DNA from: Vagococcus martis
Lineage (GTDB): Bacteria; Bacillota; Bacilli; Lactobacillales; Vagococcaceae
DNA: 64,000 bases
Assembly: GCF_002026305.1 (NCBI RefSeq)
Contig: NZ_MVAB01000001.1
Span: forward strand, 434,001 to 498,000
Direction of reading: 5' to 3'
Shown in pieces: positions 18,060-27,824 of the stretch. Under the pieces are notes generated by a model that saw only the letters and a list, made by a program, of their open reading frames with translations, was not told where the DNA came from and searched no databases. A program made the translations under genes and the position numbers. Position 1 is the first letter of the stretch. Every line of letters begins with the position of its first letter.

Positions 18060-18626
18060 TTATCCATAACTTTCCAATATAAGATTTACATGATTACTTT
18101 CTCCCCAAAATATTTTGTAATCATTAACATTACTACCTTTACTTACATAGATTTTCGATAATTCACTACACTCATTTTGATACTCTCGTTTATATTTATT
18201 AATATAAACTATAGTTTTTTCATATATATCACTATCAACCAAAAGCTTATACTCTTCTTCGTTTACGCCAATAAGATGTAAAAAATTATTGAAATCAAAG
18301 ATATTTCTAATTTTTTCGTATTGAATAAATCTATTTAATTCACTCAAATCGCTTTGTTTATAAATCCAGTTATTTCCCATCACATCACAAGATATAAAAG
18401 CTCTAACATTTTCTATATAATTATCATATGTATCAAACCTCTTTACCTCACCCTTTAAACTATTATAATCAGGAGTGAAATTTAGAAGGATTTCTATAAA
18501 TTTTTTATCTATTTTTGAAATTTCATTACTATCATTTGGAATATTAATTGAATAATTAGCAGGTATTTTATATCCTTCGTCTCTACCTTTAGTGCTTAAA
18601 AAAACTTTTTTAAACATGTTCCACAT
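18060..18626 (-). CDS. hypothetical protein
   Basis: The product has 188 residues, acidic and mixed helix/strand, with segments FISCDVMGNNWIYKQ and LHLIGVNEEEYKLLV. No signal peptide or known motif. The ribosome site is weak and ATG at codon 4 is an alternative start. It directly follows the DUF1266 copy 2 gene, in the place of cargo that varies between the duplicated modules. No family is recognised. Confidence 0.5.
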   Translation of the reverse strand: MWNMFKKVFLSTKGRDEGYKIPANYSINIPNDSNEISKIDKKFIEILLNFTPDYNSLKGEVKRFDTYDNYIENVRAFISCDVMGNNWIYKQSDLSELNRFIQYEKIRNIFDFNNFLHLIGVNEEEYKLLVDSDIYEKTIVYINKYKREYQNECSELSKIYVSKGSNVNDYKIFWGESNHVNLILESYG

Positions 18627-18678
18627 TTAAGAAAACCAACTTTCTCTTACTTATTACTCCAATTTTATTATCTTATTA

Positions 18679-19428
18679 CTAATATCTTTCTAGCGGAAAC
18701 TGAACCCATGGACTTCCAAATTTAAAGGTTAAATTATAAATCGTATTATCTGTTTGTTTAATAGCCTTCTTTTCACTATTAATTAATCCATCTTCTTGAA
18801 GATAATCATCTCCAAAATCATCCCAATTTTTATATATTTTTTGAACATGAGGCAACAATTCTGAAAAAATCTTTAAAGACTTCTCTTTGGGCAACCCGTT
18901 AAACTCAACACCTGATACTAAAGTTGAGGCAGCTGCACTAAGTGACCATGCTGGTAATAATTTACCTTCCTTAAAACATATCAATTCTTCTGGTTGATAC
19001 TTAGGTTTTATATTCTCTAAAGAATGTAATGAAATGCCTACACCTAATAAGAAACTTTGCGTAATAGACAACACATCTTCTTCATTCTCAATATCAAAAC
19101 TTCCTTCTTGTTGATTCTTTAATCGTTCAATATCCGATTCATTTAATTCATTTAAGTAACCATATTTATACAGATGAACAGGTATCACATCTTCTTCTTT
19201 CAACTCTCTACTACTTTTAAAAAGACTAAACCAATCCATAAAGGCTGTCGTTCTAAATGGAGCAGCTAAAGAGGTACCAAATCTTTCTTCCTGTGATATT
19301 TCAGATAATTTATTTAAGACATCTATATTCCTATTTTTTTCCTTCTCTTGTTCTTCTTTTAATTCTTCTTTAGCTTCTTCAACGCCTTCTTGAAACGCTT
19401 CTTTTATTTCTTTTAAAAATTTAAACAT
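18679..19428 (-). CDS. DUF1266-domain protein, copy 2
   Basis: The product has 249 residues and nearly equals copy 1 (5046-5801): the Glu/Lys-rich N-terminal helix is the same and a handful of changes lie in the C-terminal DUF1266 part (for example VQKIYKNWDDFGDDYLQ). The last residues differ (LERY). It follows the DUF1963 gene by only 25 bp, whereas in copy 1 a 2.8-kb block lies between them. The role is unknown. Confidence 0.8.
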   Translation of the reverse strand: MFKFLKEIKEAFQEGVEEAKEELKEEQEKEKNRNIDVLNKLSEISQEERFGTSLAAPFRTTAFMDWFSLFKSSRELKEEDVIPVHLYKYGYLNELNESDIERLKNQQEGSFDIENEEDVLSITQSFLLGVGISLHSLENIKPKYQPEELICFKEGKLLPAWSLSAAASTLVSGVEFNGLPKEKSLKIFSELLPHVQKIYKNWDDFGDDYLQEDGLINSEKKAIKQTDNTIYNLTFKFGSPWVQFPLERY

Positions 19429-19453
19429 TCATACTCCTCCGTTAATTCTCATT

Positions 19454-20293
19454 TTAATAACAATCCCAATTATATAAAACATCAGAAAAATCCTTATTTT
19501 TTAATTTTTCATCATTAATAAAGAAATTACCCACTCCAGTATCACCCCACATAACGATATCATCATCCGAATTCAACTGAAATAGTAACGTATTGTATTC
19601 TTCTGATAACTTCGTGTCATATCCTCTTGGGTCTGATTGTGTGAAGAATGGATACCCACCTACACACGTTCTTGATTGGATATCTTCTAATATGTTAAAT
19701 TTCAATTCTTCAAATTCATCCCTTTCTTTATATCCTGAAATTTTACTTTCAATATATTCATAATATGGGACTCCTGCTATTCCTTGAAAATCAACAGTAT
19801 CTGTTATTGAAACTGTTTCCGATAGTCGACCATTTAATTTAGTTTCTTTTGAAACAATTCCCCACAATTCTTCATCGCTATAATGTCCAAACAAAGATTG
19901 TTGTTCTGATATACTATGATACTTTTTTGTTAAATCTTCCATGTAAATTGTTCTAAATCCAACTTGAATTGTTGGATTATCATCATCTAGTCCGTACCAT
20001 ACATCATCAAAGCAATCAATATAAAAAGCTAATATTCCTTTTTTGGGAAAAGGTTCTAGGGTAGGTAATTCTTCAAAATTCAACTGTGCTAATAAAGATA
20101 ATGGTTGATTATTCTTATTAGTAGGGTAGGATATAGACTTAGGTAAGTACCCATACCCTCCAATTTTACTGCTGTAAAGATTTGTTGGTTCATCCACTAA
20201 ATCAAGTGAAATAAACTGACGTTTACTTTTCAAAATTTGTTTCACATCTTCTTCTGGCAAGTAGTTATATAATATTGTTTCTAATTCTTTCAT
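19454..20293 (-). CDS. DUF1963 (YwqG-type) protein, copy 2
   Basis: The product has 279 residues. Beginning and end match copy 1 very closely, and the C-terminal part from GGYPFFTQSDPR onward is identical, but residues of about 140-205 are strongly different (for example DTVDFQGIAGVPYYEYIE). This mosaic form suggests recombination, or selection acting on the centre, as seen in recognition surfaces of immunity proteins. Confidence 0.85.
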   Translation of the reverse strand: MKELETILYNYLPEEDVKQILKSKRQFISLDLVDEPTNLYSSKIGGYGYLPKSISYPTNKNNQPLSLLAQLNFEELPTLEPFPKKGILAFYIDCFDDVWYGLDDDNPTIQVGFRTIYMEDLTKKYHSISEQQSLFGHYSDEELWGIVSKETKLNGRLSETVSITDTVDFQGIAGVPYYEYIESKISGYKERDEFEELKFNILEDIQSRTCVGGYPFFTQSDPRGYDTKLSEEYNTLLFQLNSDDDIVMWGDTGVGNFFINDEKLKNKDFSDVLYNWDCY

Positions 20294-20321
20294 GTTTCAT
20301 TCTCCCTTTTATATAAATTGA

Positions 20322-20579
20322 TTAGTTATCAAACCATACATTATACATTTCTTCTAAAAATAGCTCATTTAATTGATATAATTCACTTTCTGGTAACACT
20401 GAATCTATCTCACAAAAAGGACAAAGGGCTGTATCATCACTTATTCCCCCAATACATTCAATTATATCACCATATTCAAACAAACGAATACAATAAAAGC
20501 ATCCACAGGTCACTGACTCTTTTAATAAACTTTTATTATTTACAGATAATTTATGTGCTCTAGAATAAACTCCTCTCAC
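20322..20579 (-). CDS. small zinc-ribbon-like cytoplasmic protein
   Basis: The product has 85 residues with a GTG start behind GGAGGGG. Cys25, Cys27, Cys30, Cys53 and Cys56 (CGCFYC and CPFC) suggest a metal-binding knuckle pair. SRAHKLSVNNKSLL and ALCPFCEIDSV are recalled from a widespread family of small uncharacterised proteins often found near immunity genes. It is the first gene of the second duplicated block; its copy at 9481-9740 is dead. Confidence 0.7.
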   Translation of the reverse strand: MRGVYSRAHKLSVNNKSLLKESVTCGCFYCIRLFEYGDIIECIGGISDDTALCPFCEIDSVLPESELYQLNELFLEEMYNVWFDN

Positions 20580-20645
20580 TTGTTAACCCCTCCACTCCAT
20601 AAAATAATATATTTATTAGGTTAGTATTACTCTATAATATTTTAA

Positions 20646-21297
20646 CAAAAAAGTAGTGTCAGAAACCCTTTATTATCAACAGTTTCAGCGTGTATCATTT
20701 ATCATACTATTACATAACAAGTTAATACCTTAATTTAAATCCTTGTATCCTATGTATGTCAAGGGTTATAGCATCTATCATCCCTAGTCTCTTTTTCAAC
20801 ACTTATATTTCCCAGTATAAAATAAAGCGCTTAATCATTGATTTAACAACAATCTAACCTATCTTCTTTTTTTAATTATTATTTTTATATCACTTTATTT
20901 TCCCCATAATAAAGGTGTTTTTAAAGATATTTTAAAGATATTTATATTTTTAAAAACACAAACAAACGTTGATATTAAAGTAATAATTTATAATAAAAAC
21001 AAAAAAATAAGATACCCCTTTATCTACCCCTTGAAAAAGGTAAAATCGCAAGTATCTTACTATTTAATCATGTTATTTTATTTTTACCCAATACTATAAA
21101 ACGTTGATTTAAAAGCATTTATCAATTTTAGTCTTATTTTCACTTTTAATAAAAACCAATTTCCGCGAATATTTGTGATGGTATCGAAGTTTTAAATTTA
21201 TTTTTTACTAACTTTACTGATTTATCAACGTTTATCTTTTTTTGAAACACTAATTTATTCTGACTATTCTCACTATATTACCCCAAAAATACCCCTT
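20646..21297. repeat. 650-bp intergenic direct repeat, copy B
   Basis: The partner of 10983-11635, with scattered substitutions. It carries the same nested inverted repeat (about 21009-21061) and ends 27 bp before the stop codon of the nuclease-like gene. The whole stretch 20580-21323 has no gene that I can support. It may be an untranslated regulatory module or the remains of an integration end; no integrase frame is visible. Confidence 0.8.
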
Positions 21298-21323
21298 GAT
21301 AACATCATAGTCTAAGATATCTC

Positions 21324-21971
21324 TTAGTTATTTTTTAATTGTTTGATGATATCATTTCCTAACCCTCTGGTCGTTTTTAAATTTCCATTCCCATTATTAA
21401 TGTCTACCCCCATTTTTTGAGCTATCTTTCTAAGTACTGGCTTGACTGGGGTTACTTCTTTACCGTTTTCCAATAATACAATTGTACCACTTTCTAATTT
21501 TTGAATAGTAAATAATTCATAATGTACGTCATCCATAACTACCTTTTTTATCTTATTTGATTTAGATTTTGTTAATAGCTTACTTTGCGATAGATTATAT
21601 TGACTGCCATCTGACGTTTCTACCATTAACTGTTTTGCCTCTTCAATAGGTGCATCATAAATAATTTGTATAGTTAATTCTTCTACATTTATATACACGA
21701 TAACCACTCTATCTACCTTATTCAAAGTTGTTTTATTAAATCTAAAATGATGTGTCCCTTTGTTACTTGTTGTGGACTTCACACTAATATGTTCTCCCTG
21801 TTCAGATACCACATCGTAACCTTCTTGATTCGTTTTACTAGCCATCTCACCATTAGTCATGATAGCTGTGTATAATTCGCCTAGTCTTCCTGTAATAAAT
21901 GTTAATTCTCCTCTATTTGTTCCCCAATTCGTTTCTTGTTCTAACCAACATAATAAATTGGATGAAGACAA
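21324..21971 (-). CDS. restriction nuclease-like (PD-(D/E)XK-type, DUF6998-like) protein
   Basis: The product has 215 residues. A conserved-looking core shows G31-E32 in GRLGELYTAIM, D53 in EGYDVV and K65 in ISVKST, the order Glu ... Asp ... Val-Lys of PD-(D/E)XK folds, followed by HHFRFNKTTLNKVDRVVIVYI. The TTG start at 21971 lies at the junction with the broken phnW and has no ribosome site, so the true N-terminus may have been lost when the island joined the chromosome. It heads the row of minus-strand island genes; whether it is a toxin domain, a restriction-type nuclease or inactive is open. Confidence 0.5.
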   Translation of the reverse strand: MSSSNLLCWLEQETNWGTNRGELTFITGRLGELYTAIMTNGEMASKTNQEGYDVVSEQGEHISVKSTTSNKGTHHFRFNKTTLNKVDRVVIVYINVEELTIQIIYDAPIEEAKQLMVETSDGSQYNLSQSKLLTKSKSNKIKKVVMDDVHYELFTIQKLESGTIVLLENGKEVTPVKPVLRKIAQKMGVDINNGNGNLKTTRGLGNDIIKQLKNN

Positions 21972-22171
21972 TTATTGCCACATTTGAATACCCAAGCGAT
22001 GATTTTTCATTTGAAGAGATGTATGAATTTGTAAAAAAACGCGGATATGCAATTTATCCTGGTAAATTATTAAATATGAATACATTTCGCATTGGAGTAA
22101 TAGGTGAAATCTATGAAGAAGACATTAATAAATTGATTGATATTATGAAAGAATACTTTGAAAGTAAGTAG
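21962..22171 (+). pseudogene. phnW: 2-aminoethylphosphonate-pyruvate transaminase, C-terminal remnant
   Basis: Only about the last 68 codons remain: IIATFEYPSDDFSFEEMYEF, then YAIYPGKLLNMNTFRIGVIGE, the typical end of PhnW. Homology stops abruptly near 21967, exactly where island sequence begins. The rest of the roughly 360-residue enzyme is missing, so the transamination of 2-aminoethylphosphonate cannot come from this locus. Confidence 0.85.
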
Positions 22172-22182
22172 GGGGAAATGAT

Positions 22183-22959
22183 ATGACAACGATAGAAGGA
22201 ATTATTTTTGACTGGGCAGGTACAACAGTAGATTACGGATGTTTTGCACCTGTTCAAGCGTTTAAAGAAACATTTTTAAACTTTGATATTAATGTAACAA
22301 TGGATGAAATTAGAGAACCGATGGGCACACTAAAATGGGACCATATTAAAACAATGTTATATATGCCAAAAATTAATCAACAATTTCAAGATAAAAATGG
22401 GAGAAATTTTACTGATAAAGACGTTGATGCATTTCATAATGAATTTGTAAAAAAATTAGATGTTAGTTTAGTTAGTCATACAGAACTAAAACCAGATACA
22501 TTAGAGTGTATGAAACGTTTGAGAAGTCAAGGAATAAAAATTGGCTCGACAACAGGTTTTACAAGTGAGATGATGGCTGTCATTCCCAAAGAAGCTAATG
22601 CACAAGGATATACGCCTGATGAAGTTGTAACGCCGGATCAAGTAGGTGGATACGGAAGACCATATCCTTATATGATTTTTGAAAATATGAAAAGATTAGA
22701 ATTAAAAGAAACACATAAAGTAATTAAAATTGGTGATACTATTTCTGATATACAAGAAGGTGTTAATGCAGGAGTAATCACAATCGGCATTCTTGAAGGA
22801 AGTTCTATGTTAGGATTATCTATTGAAGAATATAATCAATTATCTGAAAATGACAAAAATGAAAAGTTCGCTGTTATTTCTCAAAAATATAGAGAAGCTG
22901 GAGCTCAGTATATTGTTAAAAACTTGCTTGATCTAATAGAGTTAATTAGTTACTTGTAA
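22183..22959 (+). CDS. phnX: phosphonoacetaldehyde hydrolase
   Basis: The product has 258 residues of the HAD superfamily. The nucleophile motif appears as FDWAGTTVDYG, followed by GSTTGFTSEMM and the late motif KIGDTISDIQEG. It cleaves phosphonoacetaldehyde to acetaldehyde and phosphate after PhnW action. It lies 11 bp behind the phnW remnant, so it was the second gene of a phnWX operon and has probably lost its promoter. A GGGGG ribosome site is present. The frame is intact, so inactivation is recent or the gene serves another route. Confidence 0.93.
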   Translation: MTTIEGIIFDWAGTTVDYGCFAPVQAFKETFLNFDINVTMDEIREPMGTLKWDHIKTMLYMPKINQQFQDKNGRNFTDKDVDAFHNEFVKKLDVSLVSHTELKPDTLECMKRLRSQGIKIGSTTGFTSEMMAVIPKEANAQGYTPDEVVTPDQVGGYGRPYPYMIFENMKRLELKETHKVIKIGDTISDIQEGVNAGVITIGILEGSSMLGLSIEEYNQLSENDKNEKFAVISQKYREAGAQYIVKNLLDLIELISYL

Positions 22960-23320
22960 TGCGTCACACCGTTACCAATACCTTTTTAATATTTAATAAA
23001 GGCATAGCATGGAATCGTATTAAAATTTTTATATACTTAAACTAATGAGCTTAGGTATATAAAATGATAATTTCAAATTTATTGTTTTTTTAGTTAGATT
23101 TAAGAGAAATATTACACTCATTAAAAGATTATCCAGTACTGTTAAAAGTCTTTTTAAATTCTGTACATATTCTATTTATTCAGTGATATTTTATTATAAT
23201 CATTCACCTATATAGAAATATAAATATTAGTTTTATTACGATACTCTTTATTTTAATTGAAAAAAATCACTAATTATTGTACGATATGTGTAGAACAATT
23301 GACTGGAGAATAGATACAGG
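22960..23320. other. AT-rich gap with one hairpin
   Basis: No gene is seen. Arms at 23027-23039 and 23052-23064 form an AT-rich stem of 12-13 bp without a T-tract; it may help end phnX transcription. Confidence 0.4.
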
Positions 23321-23920
23321 ATGAAAATACGAATTATCGGTTATGCGGGTAGTGGTAAGACGTCGCTTACTATAAGGCTGCAGGAAAAATATCGAATTCA
23401 AGGAATTGCCTTAGATGATTATTTAAAAATTAGAGATAAAAATCAACGTTATAACCAACTTAGTGAACGTTTACAAAAATTATCTAACTGGATTGTAGAA
23501 GGTGTTCAAGTCAGTCGGTGGACAGAAAAAAGCACGAGTGATGCTGATTTAATCATTATTTTAGATTATCCTTTATCTCTTTGTCAATATCGTGTTACAA
23601 AAAGAGCTATAACACAATGCTTTCAAAAAACAAAAACTTTTGCTCAAAGAAAAAAAATAATAAAACGTATGTTTAAACTCTATAAATGGAATCGTAGATT
23701 TAAAAAAAGATTACCTGATATCAAACAAAATTTATACATGGATCACGGAAAGCTTCTCATTCTTGAATCTCCGAAAGATGAAAAACGTATTCATCGAGAA
23801 ATAAAATCTGATCGTAGTAAACTAAGTAATAATAATAGAAAAAAAGCAGCAAGAAATGAAAAATTTCTCGCTGTTTTTTTATTTAAAAGTCCATTAAAGC
23901 TAGCATATCATAGCCTTTAA
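23321..23920 (+). CDS. P-loop nucleoside/adenylate kinase-like protein (FlaR/topology-modulation type)
   Basis: The product has 199 residues. The Walker A motif is near the start ([11 protein letters not shown]), followed by a Leu-Asp-Asp segment, VEGVQVSRW and [16 protein letters not shown], as in the small adenylate-kinase-like proteins once called topology modulation proteins. The substrate is unknown. The reading frame runs through a bidirectional terminator hairpin and overlaps the convergent apt gene, so the last 25 residues are probably not conserved or the original stop was lost. Confidence 0.7.
   Translation: MKIRIIGYAGSGKTSLTIRLQEKYRIQGIALDDYLKIRDKNQRYNQLSERLQKLSNWIVEGVQVSRWTEKSTSDADLIIILDYPLSLCQYRVTKRAITQCFQKTKTFAQRKKIIKRMFKLYKWNRRFKKRLPDIKQNLYMDHGKLLILESPKDEKRIHREIKSDRSKLSNNNRKKAARNEKFLAVFLFKSPLKLAYHSL
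23852..23882. terminator. terminator between the kinase-like gene and apt
   Basis: CAGCAAGAAA (23849-23858) pairs with TTTCTCGCTG (about 23866-23875), flanked by A-rich and T-rich runs, so it can work in both directions. It lies just behind the apt stop codon and inside the 3' end of the plus-strand gene. Confidence 0.75.
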
Positions 23921-24395
23921 TTTTTTCACGGCCATTTAATTCATTTAACTCAACTAAAAAGGCACAACCAACTACTTCCCCACCTAATTGTTCAACCAAT
24001 TCGATGGTTGCAGCAATTGTTCCTCCAGTTGCTAATAAATCATCACAGATAATCACTTTTTGTCCTGGTTTAATTGCATCTTTATGTAGAGTTAATGTTG
24101 CTTTACCATACTCTAATCCATAATCAACTTCAATTGTTTCACGAGGTAATTTTCCTTTTTTACGAGCTGGAGCAAAGCCAATTCCTAATTCATAAGCGAC
24201 TGGACAGCCAATAATAAATCCACGAGCTTCAGGTCCTACAACCATTTCAGCACCACGTTTTTTTGCATATTCCACAATTTGATTAGTTGCTTCTTGATAA
24301 GCAGCCCCATCGCCCATTAACGGTGAAATATCTCTAAAAACAACTCCTTCTTGCGGATAATTAGGGATACTAGCGATATAATCTTTTAAATTCAT
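23883..24395 (-). CDS. apt: adenine phosphoribosyltransferase
   Basis: 170 residues counted from ATG 24393-24395, chosen because it has AGGAGG at a proper distance and overlaps the recJ stop as ATGA; a longer frame to 24422 would extend into recJ. It makes AMP from adenine and PRPP for purine salvage. The N-terminal [26 protein letters not shown] and the PRPP loop [13 protein letters not shown] are all typical. Pairing with recJ is common in Firmicutes. Confidence 0.97.
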   Translation of the reverse strand: MNLKDYIASIPNYPQEGVVFRDISPLMGDGAAYQEATNQIVEYAKKRGAEMVVGPEARGFIIGCPVAYELGIGFAPARKKGKLPRETIEVDYGLEYGKATLTLHKDAIKPGQKVIICDDLLATGGTIAATIELVEQLGGEVVGCAFLVELNELNGREKIKGYDMLALMDF

Positions 24396-26701
24396 CTGTT
24401 TTCCTCCTGTTGCGATATCCATTGACGAATATCGGCTACATTACTATATAAAAATAGTTTTTCCATGTCAATTTTATGTAAGTAAGCTTGATAAACGTCG
24501 CTTTCTTCTAAAGCTTTTTCACTCGGATTAGCAACCTTGCTCATCAAACCATCTTCTATTGTAACAAATCCTAAATCAAAAAACACTTTTATGATAAAAA
24601 TTAAATGATTTTTAGATATTTGTAAATAATTAGATAATTCATCTAATTTATAACGCACATCAAGATTTCCTTGAGCATGTAATAATTTAAATACTTTACC
24701 AAATTGTTCCCTTGTTGGAATGCCTGATAGATAGTGTTCCGTTGTAATATTTAACCACAAATATAAGCGTTCAATGTCACAGCTAGAGACCAGTTTAGAT
24801 ACAACTTCTAAGTCATATGGGCAATCAACAAAAACCAATTCCTTAAAACCGACTAACTTATCAACATCTTGTAATTCATGAATATAGCAAACTTTATCTT
24901 GCGGCAATGAATCCACTTTTGTTTCCTTATTAAACACAATGAAAATAGGATGAATCGCTAAACGATCAAATTCATCTAACTTGCCACCACGCATATCAAA
25001 TATTTGAACTCCTGACACACGGTAATCTTCAAGCATTAATTGTGCTTTTCTAAACCCATTCCACTCATTTATGGATAATTTTCCAACGACATCGAGTAAG
25101 CCTCCTGTTGTCATTTCACCAATTTCAGCCCCCTTGCCAAAAGCAATACAATCTAGCTGATGACTTTCTTGTACGAGCTGACCTTTCAAATGAGTACCAT
25201 CTGCTCCGATTTTTTTCATTCCTTCAGCCTTAACATCAGACACCATCACAACAGGCGAAGGATTATCTGTTCCAAAAGGCGCCAGTTTTTTCATTTCTTC
25301 TATCACATCTACTGAAACGTCTTCAATCGAAATATTTGTTTCAATGTCTAAACTGTCTTTTGAACCACCATCTATCAAAGGATTCACAATTGATATAAGA
25401 GACTGTCTTACTTCATCTAAATTATCACGTTCAAATGATAATCCTGCTGCCATATGATGACCACCAAACGAAGCAAATTTTTCTTTTACTTCAGACAGAA
25501 CATGGAACAAATCGATATCCGCGATACTTCTACCTGAACCTTTCAATAGTTCGCCGTCACTTGCCGTAGTCATAATAATCGCAGGACGTTGCGTTTGTCT
25601 TACAATGTGACTGGCAACAATCCCTAAAACACCTTCATGCCAATCATCTTTTTCTAAAAGATATATAGGTTGGTCACCCATCTCCTCAACCATCTGAAGA
25701 GCCTCTTTAGTAATTTCTTTTACTAATTGTTGTCTTTGACTATTGGTTTCTTGAATGTCCTTTGCGATAACCATCGCTTCTTCATCATCAAATGTTGATA
25801 GCAACTCAACAGCTGGCATAGCACTTTTTAATCGCCCCATCGCATTAATACGTGGTCCAATGCCAAATCCGACCGTTTCTTCATCCGCTGTTGCTAAGTC
25901 AATGCTTCCAACCTCTGCTAACGCATGTAAACCAACACGTTCTGATTGATTTAAAATCTTTAGTCCTAAACTAACAAGTGCTCGATTTTCTCCAGTCAAA
26001 GAAACCAAGTCAGCAATCGTCCCAATCGCAACTAAATCTAAACTTTCCATCGGCAACTCACCTAAAAGAGCCGTCGCTACTTTAAAGGCAACTCCAACAC
26101 CTGCTAAATCTTTAAATGGGTAGTCTCCTAACGGGTGCCTTGGATGAATAATAGCATAAGCTTCCGGTAATTCATCAGGTAATTCATGATGATCTGTTAC
26201 AATGACATCAATCCCTTGTTCTTTAGCATACACTAATGCGGCATGACCACTCACACCATTATCAACTGTAATAATTAATTGAATGCCTTGTTCGATAAAG
26301 TACTTATACACATCTAAATTTGGACCATAACCATCAGTAAAACGATCAGGTAAATAATACTCTACCTCACCACCAATTAATTCGATGGCTTCTTTTAACA
26401 CTGTCGTACTCGTCACACCATCAGCATCATAATCTCCATAAATTAACATCCTCTCACCTGATGCAACTGCCTCTTGTATTCGTGCCACCGCTTTTTCCAT
26501 GTCATACATTAAAAAAGGATCGTAACAATCTTCTAAAGAAGGATTTAAAAATGCATTAACCTCATCTATTGTCGTTAGTCCTCTATTCACTAAAAGGTGA
26601 CTCATTAGCGGAGATAGGTTTTGTTGTTTAAACTCTTCAACTGCAGTTTGCTGCTCGTCAGTTAGTAATTTTTTTTCCCATTTAAATTGAGATTGTTTCA
26701 C
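24392..26701 (-). CDS. recJ: single-stranded-DNA-specific exonuclease RecJ
   Basis: The product has 769 residues, the long Firmicutes form. Metal-binding motifs are visible: DYDADG at residues 90-95 and D170-H171-H172 in IVTDHHELP, plus the DHHA1 motif [12 protein letters not shown]. RecJ degrades 5'-ended single strands in recombination and mismatch or base-excision repair. The C-terminal 200 residues are the extra region seen in Bacillus-type proteins. The stop overlaps the apt start. Confidence 0.97.
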   Translation of the reverse strand: MKQSQFKWEKKLLTDEQQTAVEEFKQQNLSPLMSHLLVNRGLTTIDEVNAFLNPSLEDCYDPFLMYDMEKAVARIQEAVASGERMLIYGDYDADGVTSTTVLKEAIELIGGEVEYYLPDRFTDGYGPNLDVYKYFIEQGIQLIITVDNGVSGHAALVYAKEQGIDVIVTDHHELPDELPEAYAIIHPRHPLGDYPFKDLAGVGVAFKVATALLGELPMESLDLVAIGTIADLVSLTGENRALVSLGLKILNQSERVGLHALAEVGSIDLATADEETVGFGIGPRINAMGRLKSAMPAVELLSTFDDEEAMVIAKDIQETNSQRQQLVKEITKEALQMVEEMGDQPIYLLEKDDWHEGVLGIVASHIVRQTQRPAIIMTTASDGELLKGSGRSIADIDLFHVLSEVKEKFASFGGHHMAAGLSFERDNLDEVRQSLISIVNPLIDGGSKDSLDIETNISIEDVSVDVIEEMKKLAPFGTDNPSPVVMVSDVKAEGMKKIGADGTHLKGQLVQESHQLDCIAFGKGAEIGEMTTGGLLDVVGKLSINEWNGFRKAQLMLEDYRVSGVQIFDMRGGKLDEFDRLAIHPIFIVFNKETKVDSLPQDKVCYIHELQDVDKLVGFKELVFVDCPYDLEVVSKLVSSCDIERLYLWLNITTEHYLSGIPTREQFGKVFKLLHAQGNLDVRYKLDELSNYLQISKNHLIFIIKVFFDLGFVTIEDGLMSKVANPSEKALEESDVYQAYLHKIDMEKLFLYSNVADIRQWISQQEENR

Positions 26702-26848
26702 CCAAACACTTCCATTCTATTTCATTCATTTTATTTTAAATTTCTGAAATCTCACCTTTCACAGTTTAACATAGCTCAATTCTTTCAACAAATACTTGCC
26801 AATATAAATAACCCTTTGATACTATAGAAAAGACAAGGAGGCTCTCTT

Positions 26849-27754
26849 ATGAAGAAAAAAGCACTATGGACTATCATTATTTTATTATTAATTGAAATGA
26901 TATTAGTTGGTGTTTACTTTACTAAAAACACTAGCCAAAACCAAAAAATAAAAACGGAAGAATCATCTAGTCTAGCCAAATCATCTAGTCGTGAAATTAA
27001 AGAAACAACGACTACCTCGCAAGTCAAACCTGGTGAAATTGATACAACGGATTGGCTAACAAGTGACACTGATATTTCATTTCCAATACTAATGTATCAT
27101 AGTTTAACTGTCAGTAATGACGGAAACACACTGAAACTACCACCTGAAGAATTTAAGGAACAAATGGAATGGCTGAAAGAAAATGATTACTACACATTAA
27201 CACCTGAAGAGGCATATATTGTCCTAACTGAAAATAAAAAACCAAAAGAAAAAATCGTTTGGATAACATTAGATGATGGTTATCTTAATAACTACACAGA
27301 CGGCTTTCCTATTTTAAAACAATTAAAACTAAATGCGACAATTAACTACATTACCTCAAAACAAGACAATCAATATTACTTCCACCAAGCAGACATGGAA
27401 AAAATGAAACAAAGTGGGCTTATTTCAATTGAAAGTCATACTGTTAGTCATCTTGATTTAAATACATTAAGTGACGAACAAATTCATACAGAATTACTTG
27501 ATTCAAAAAAATGGCTTGATGACACACTTAAACAGCAAACAAGTGTTATATGCTATCCAGCTGGTAGATATGATGATCGTGTTGAAAAAGAAGCTGAGTT
27601 GACAGGTTATAAACTCGGTCTAACCACTGAACCTGGGTATGCAAGTAAAAATGATGGCTTATTTGCATTAAAAAGAATTAGAGTGTCTCCAGGTTTTGAT
27701 AAAGAATCTTTTGGAAACTATCTTACTTCAAGTAATCAATATGCTAATAACTAA
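26849..27754 (+). CDS. polysaccharide deacetylase-family membrane-anchored protein
   Basis: The product has 301 residues with an N-terminal anchor (LWTIIILLLIEMILVGVYF), a Ser/Thr-rich linker and then a NodB-type domain. Motifs are seen as ILMYHSL, ITLDDGYLNNY (catalytic Asp-Asp), SIESHTVSHLDL (metal-binding His) and CYPAGRYDD. It probably de-N-acetylates cell-wall or surface sugar polymers outside the membrane. AAGGAGG precedes the ATG and a strong hairpin follows the stop. Confidence 0.9.
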   Translation: MKKKALWTIIILLLIEMILVGVYFTKNTSQNQKIKTEESSSLAKSSSREIKETTTTSQVKPGEIDTTDWLTSDTDISFPILMYHSLTVSNDGNTLKLPPEEFKEQMEWLKENDYYTLTPEEAYIVLTENKKPKEKIVWITLDDGYLNNYTDGFPILKQLKLNATINYITSKQDNQYYFHQADMEKMKQSGLISIESHTVSHLDLNTLSDEQIHTELLDSKKWLDDTLKQQTSVICYPAGRYDDRVEKEAELTGYKLGLTTEPGYASKNDGLFALKRIRVSPGFDKESFGNYLTSSNQYANN

Positions 27755-27755
27755 T

Positions 27756-27802
27756 AAAAACGTATTAACTTAGTCAATTAGAGTCTAAGTTAATACGTTT
27801 TT
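27756..27802. terminator. bidirectional terminator
   Basis: Perfect 18-bp arms (27756-27773 and 27785-27802) with A-run on one side and T-run on the other, placed between the convergent deacetylase and bioY genes. Confidence 0.92.
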
Positions 27803-27824
27803 ATTTTTTCATTACTAGTGCTTT

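Noticed and set aside
10983-21297. 650-bp repeats as attachment sites of an integrative element
   Set aside because: No integrase, excisionase or tRNA gene is visible at either copy, and the repeats are far longer than usual core sites. Kept as an open idea only.
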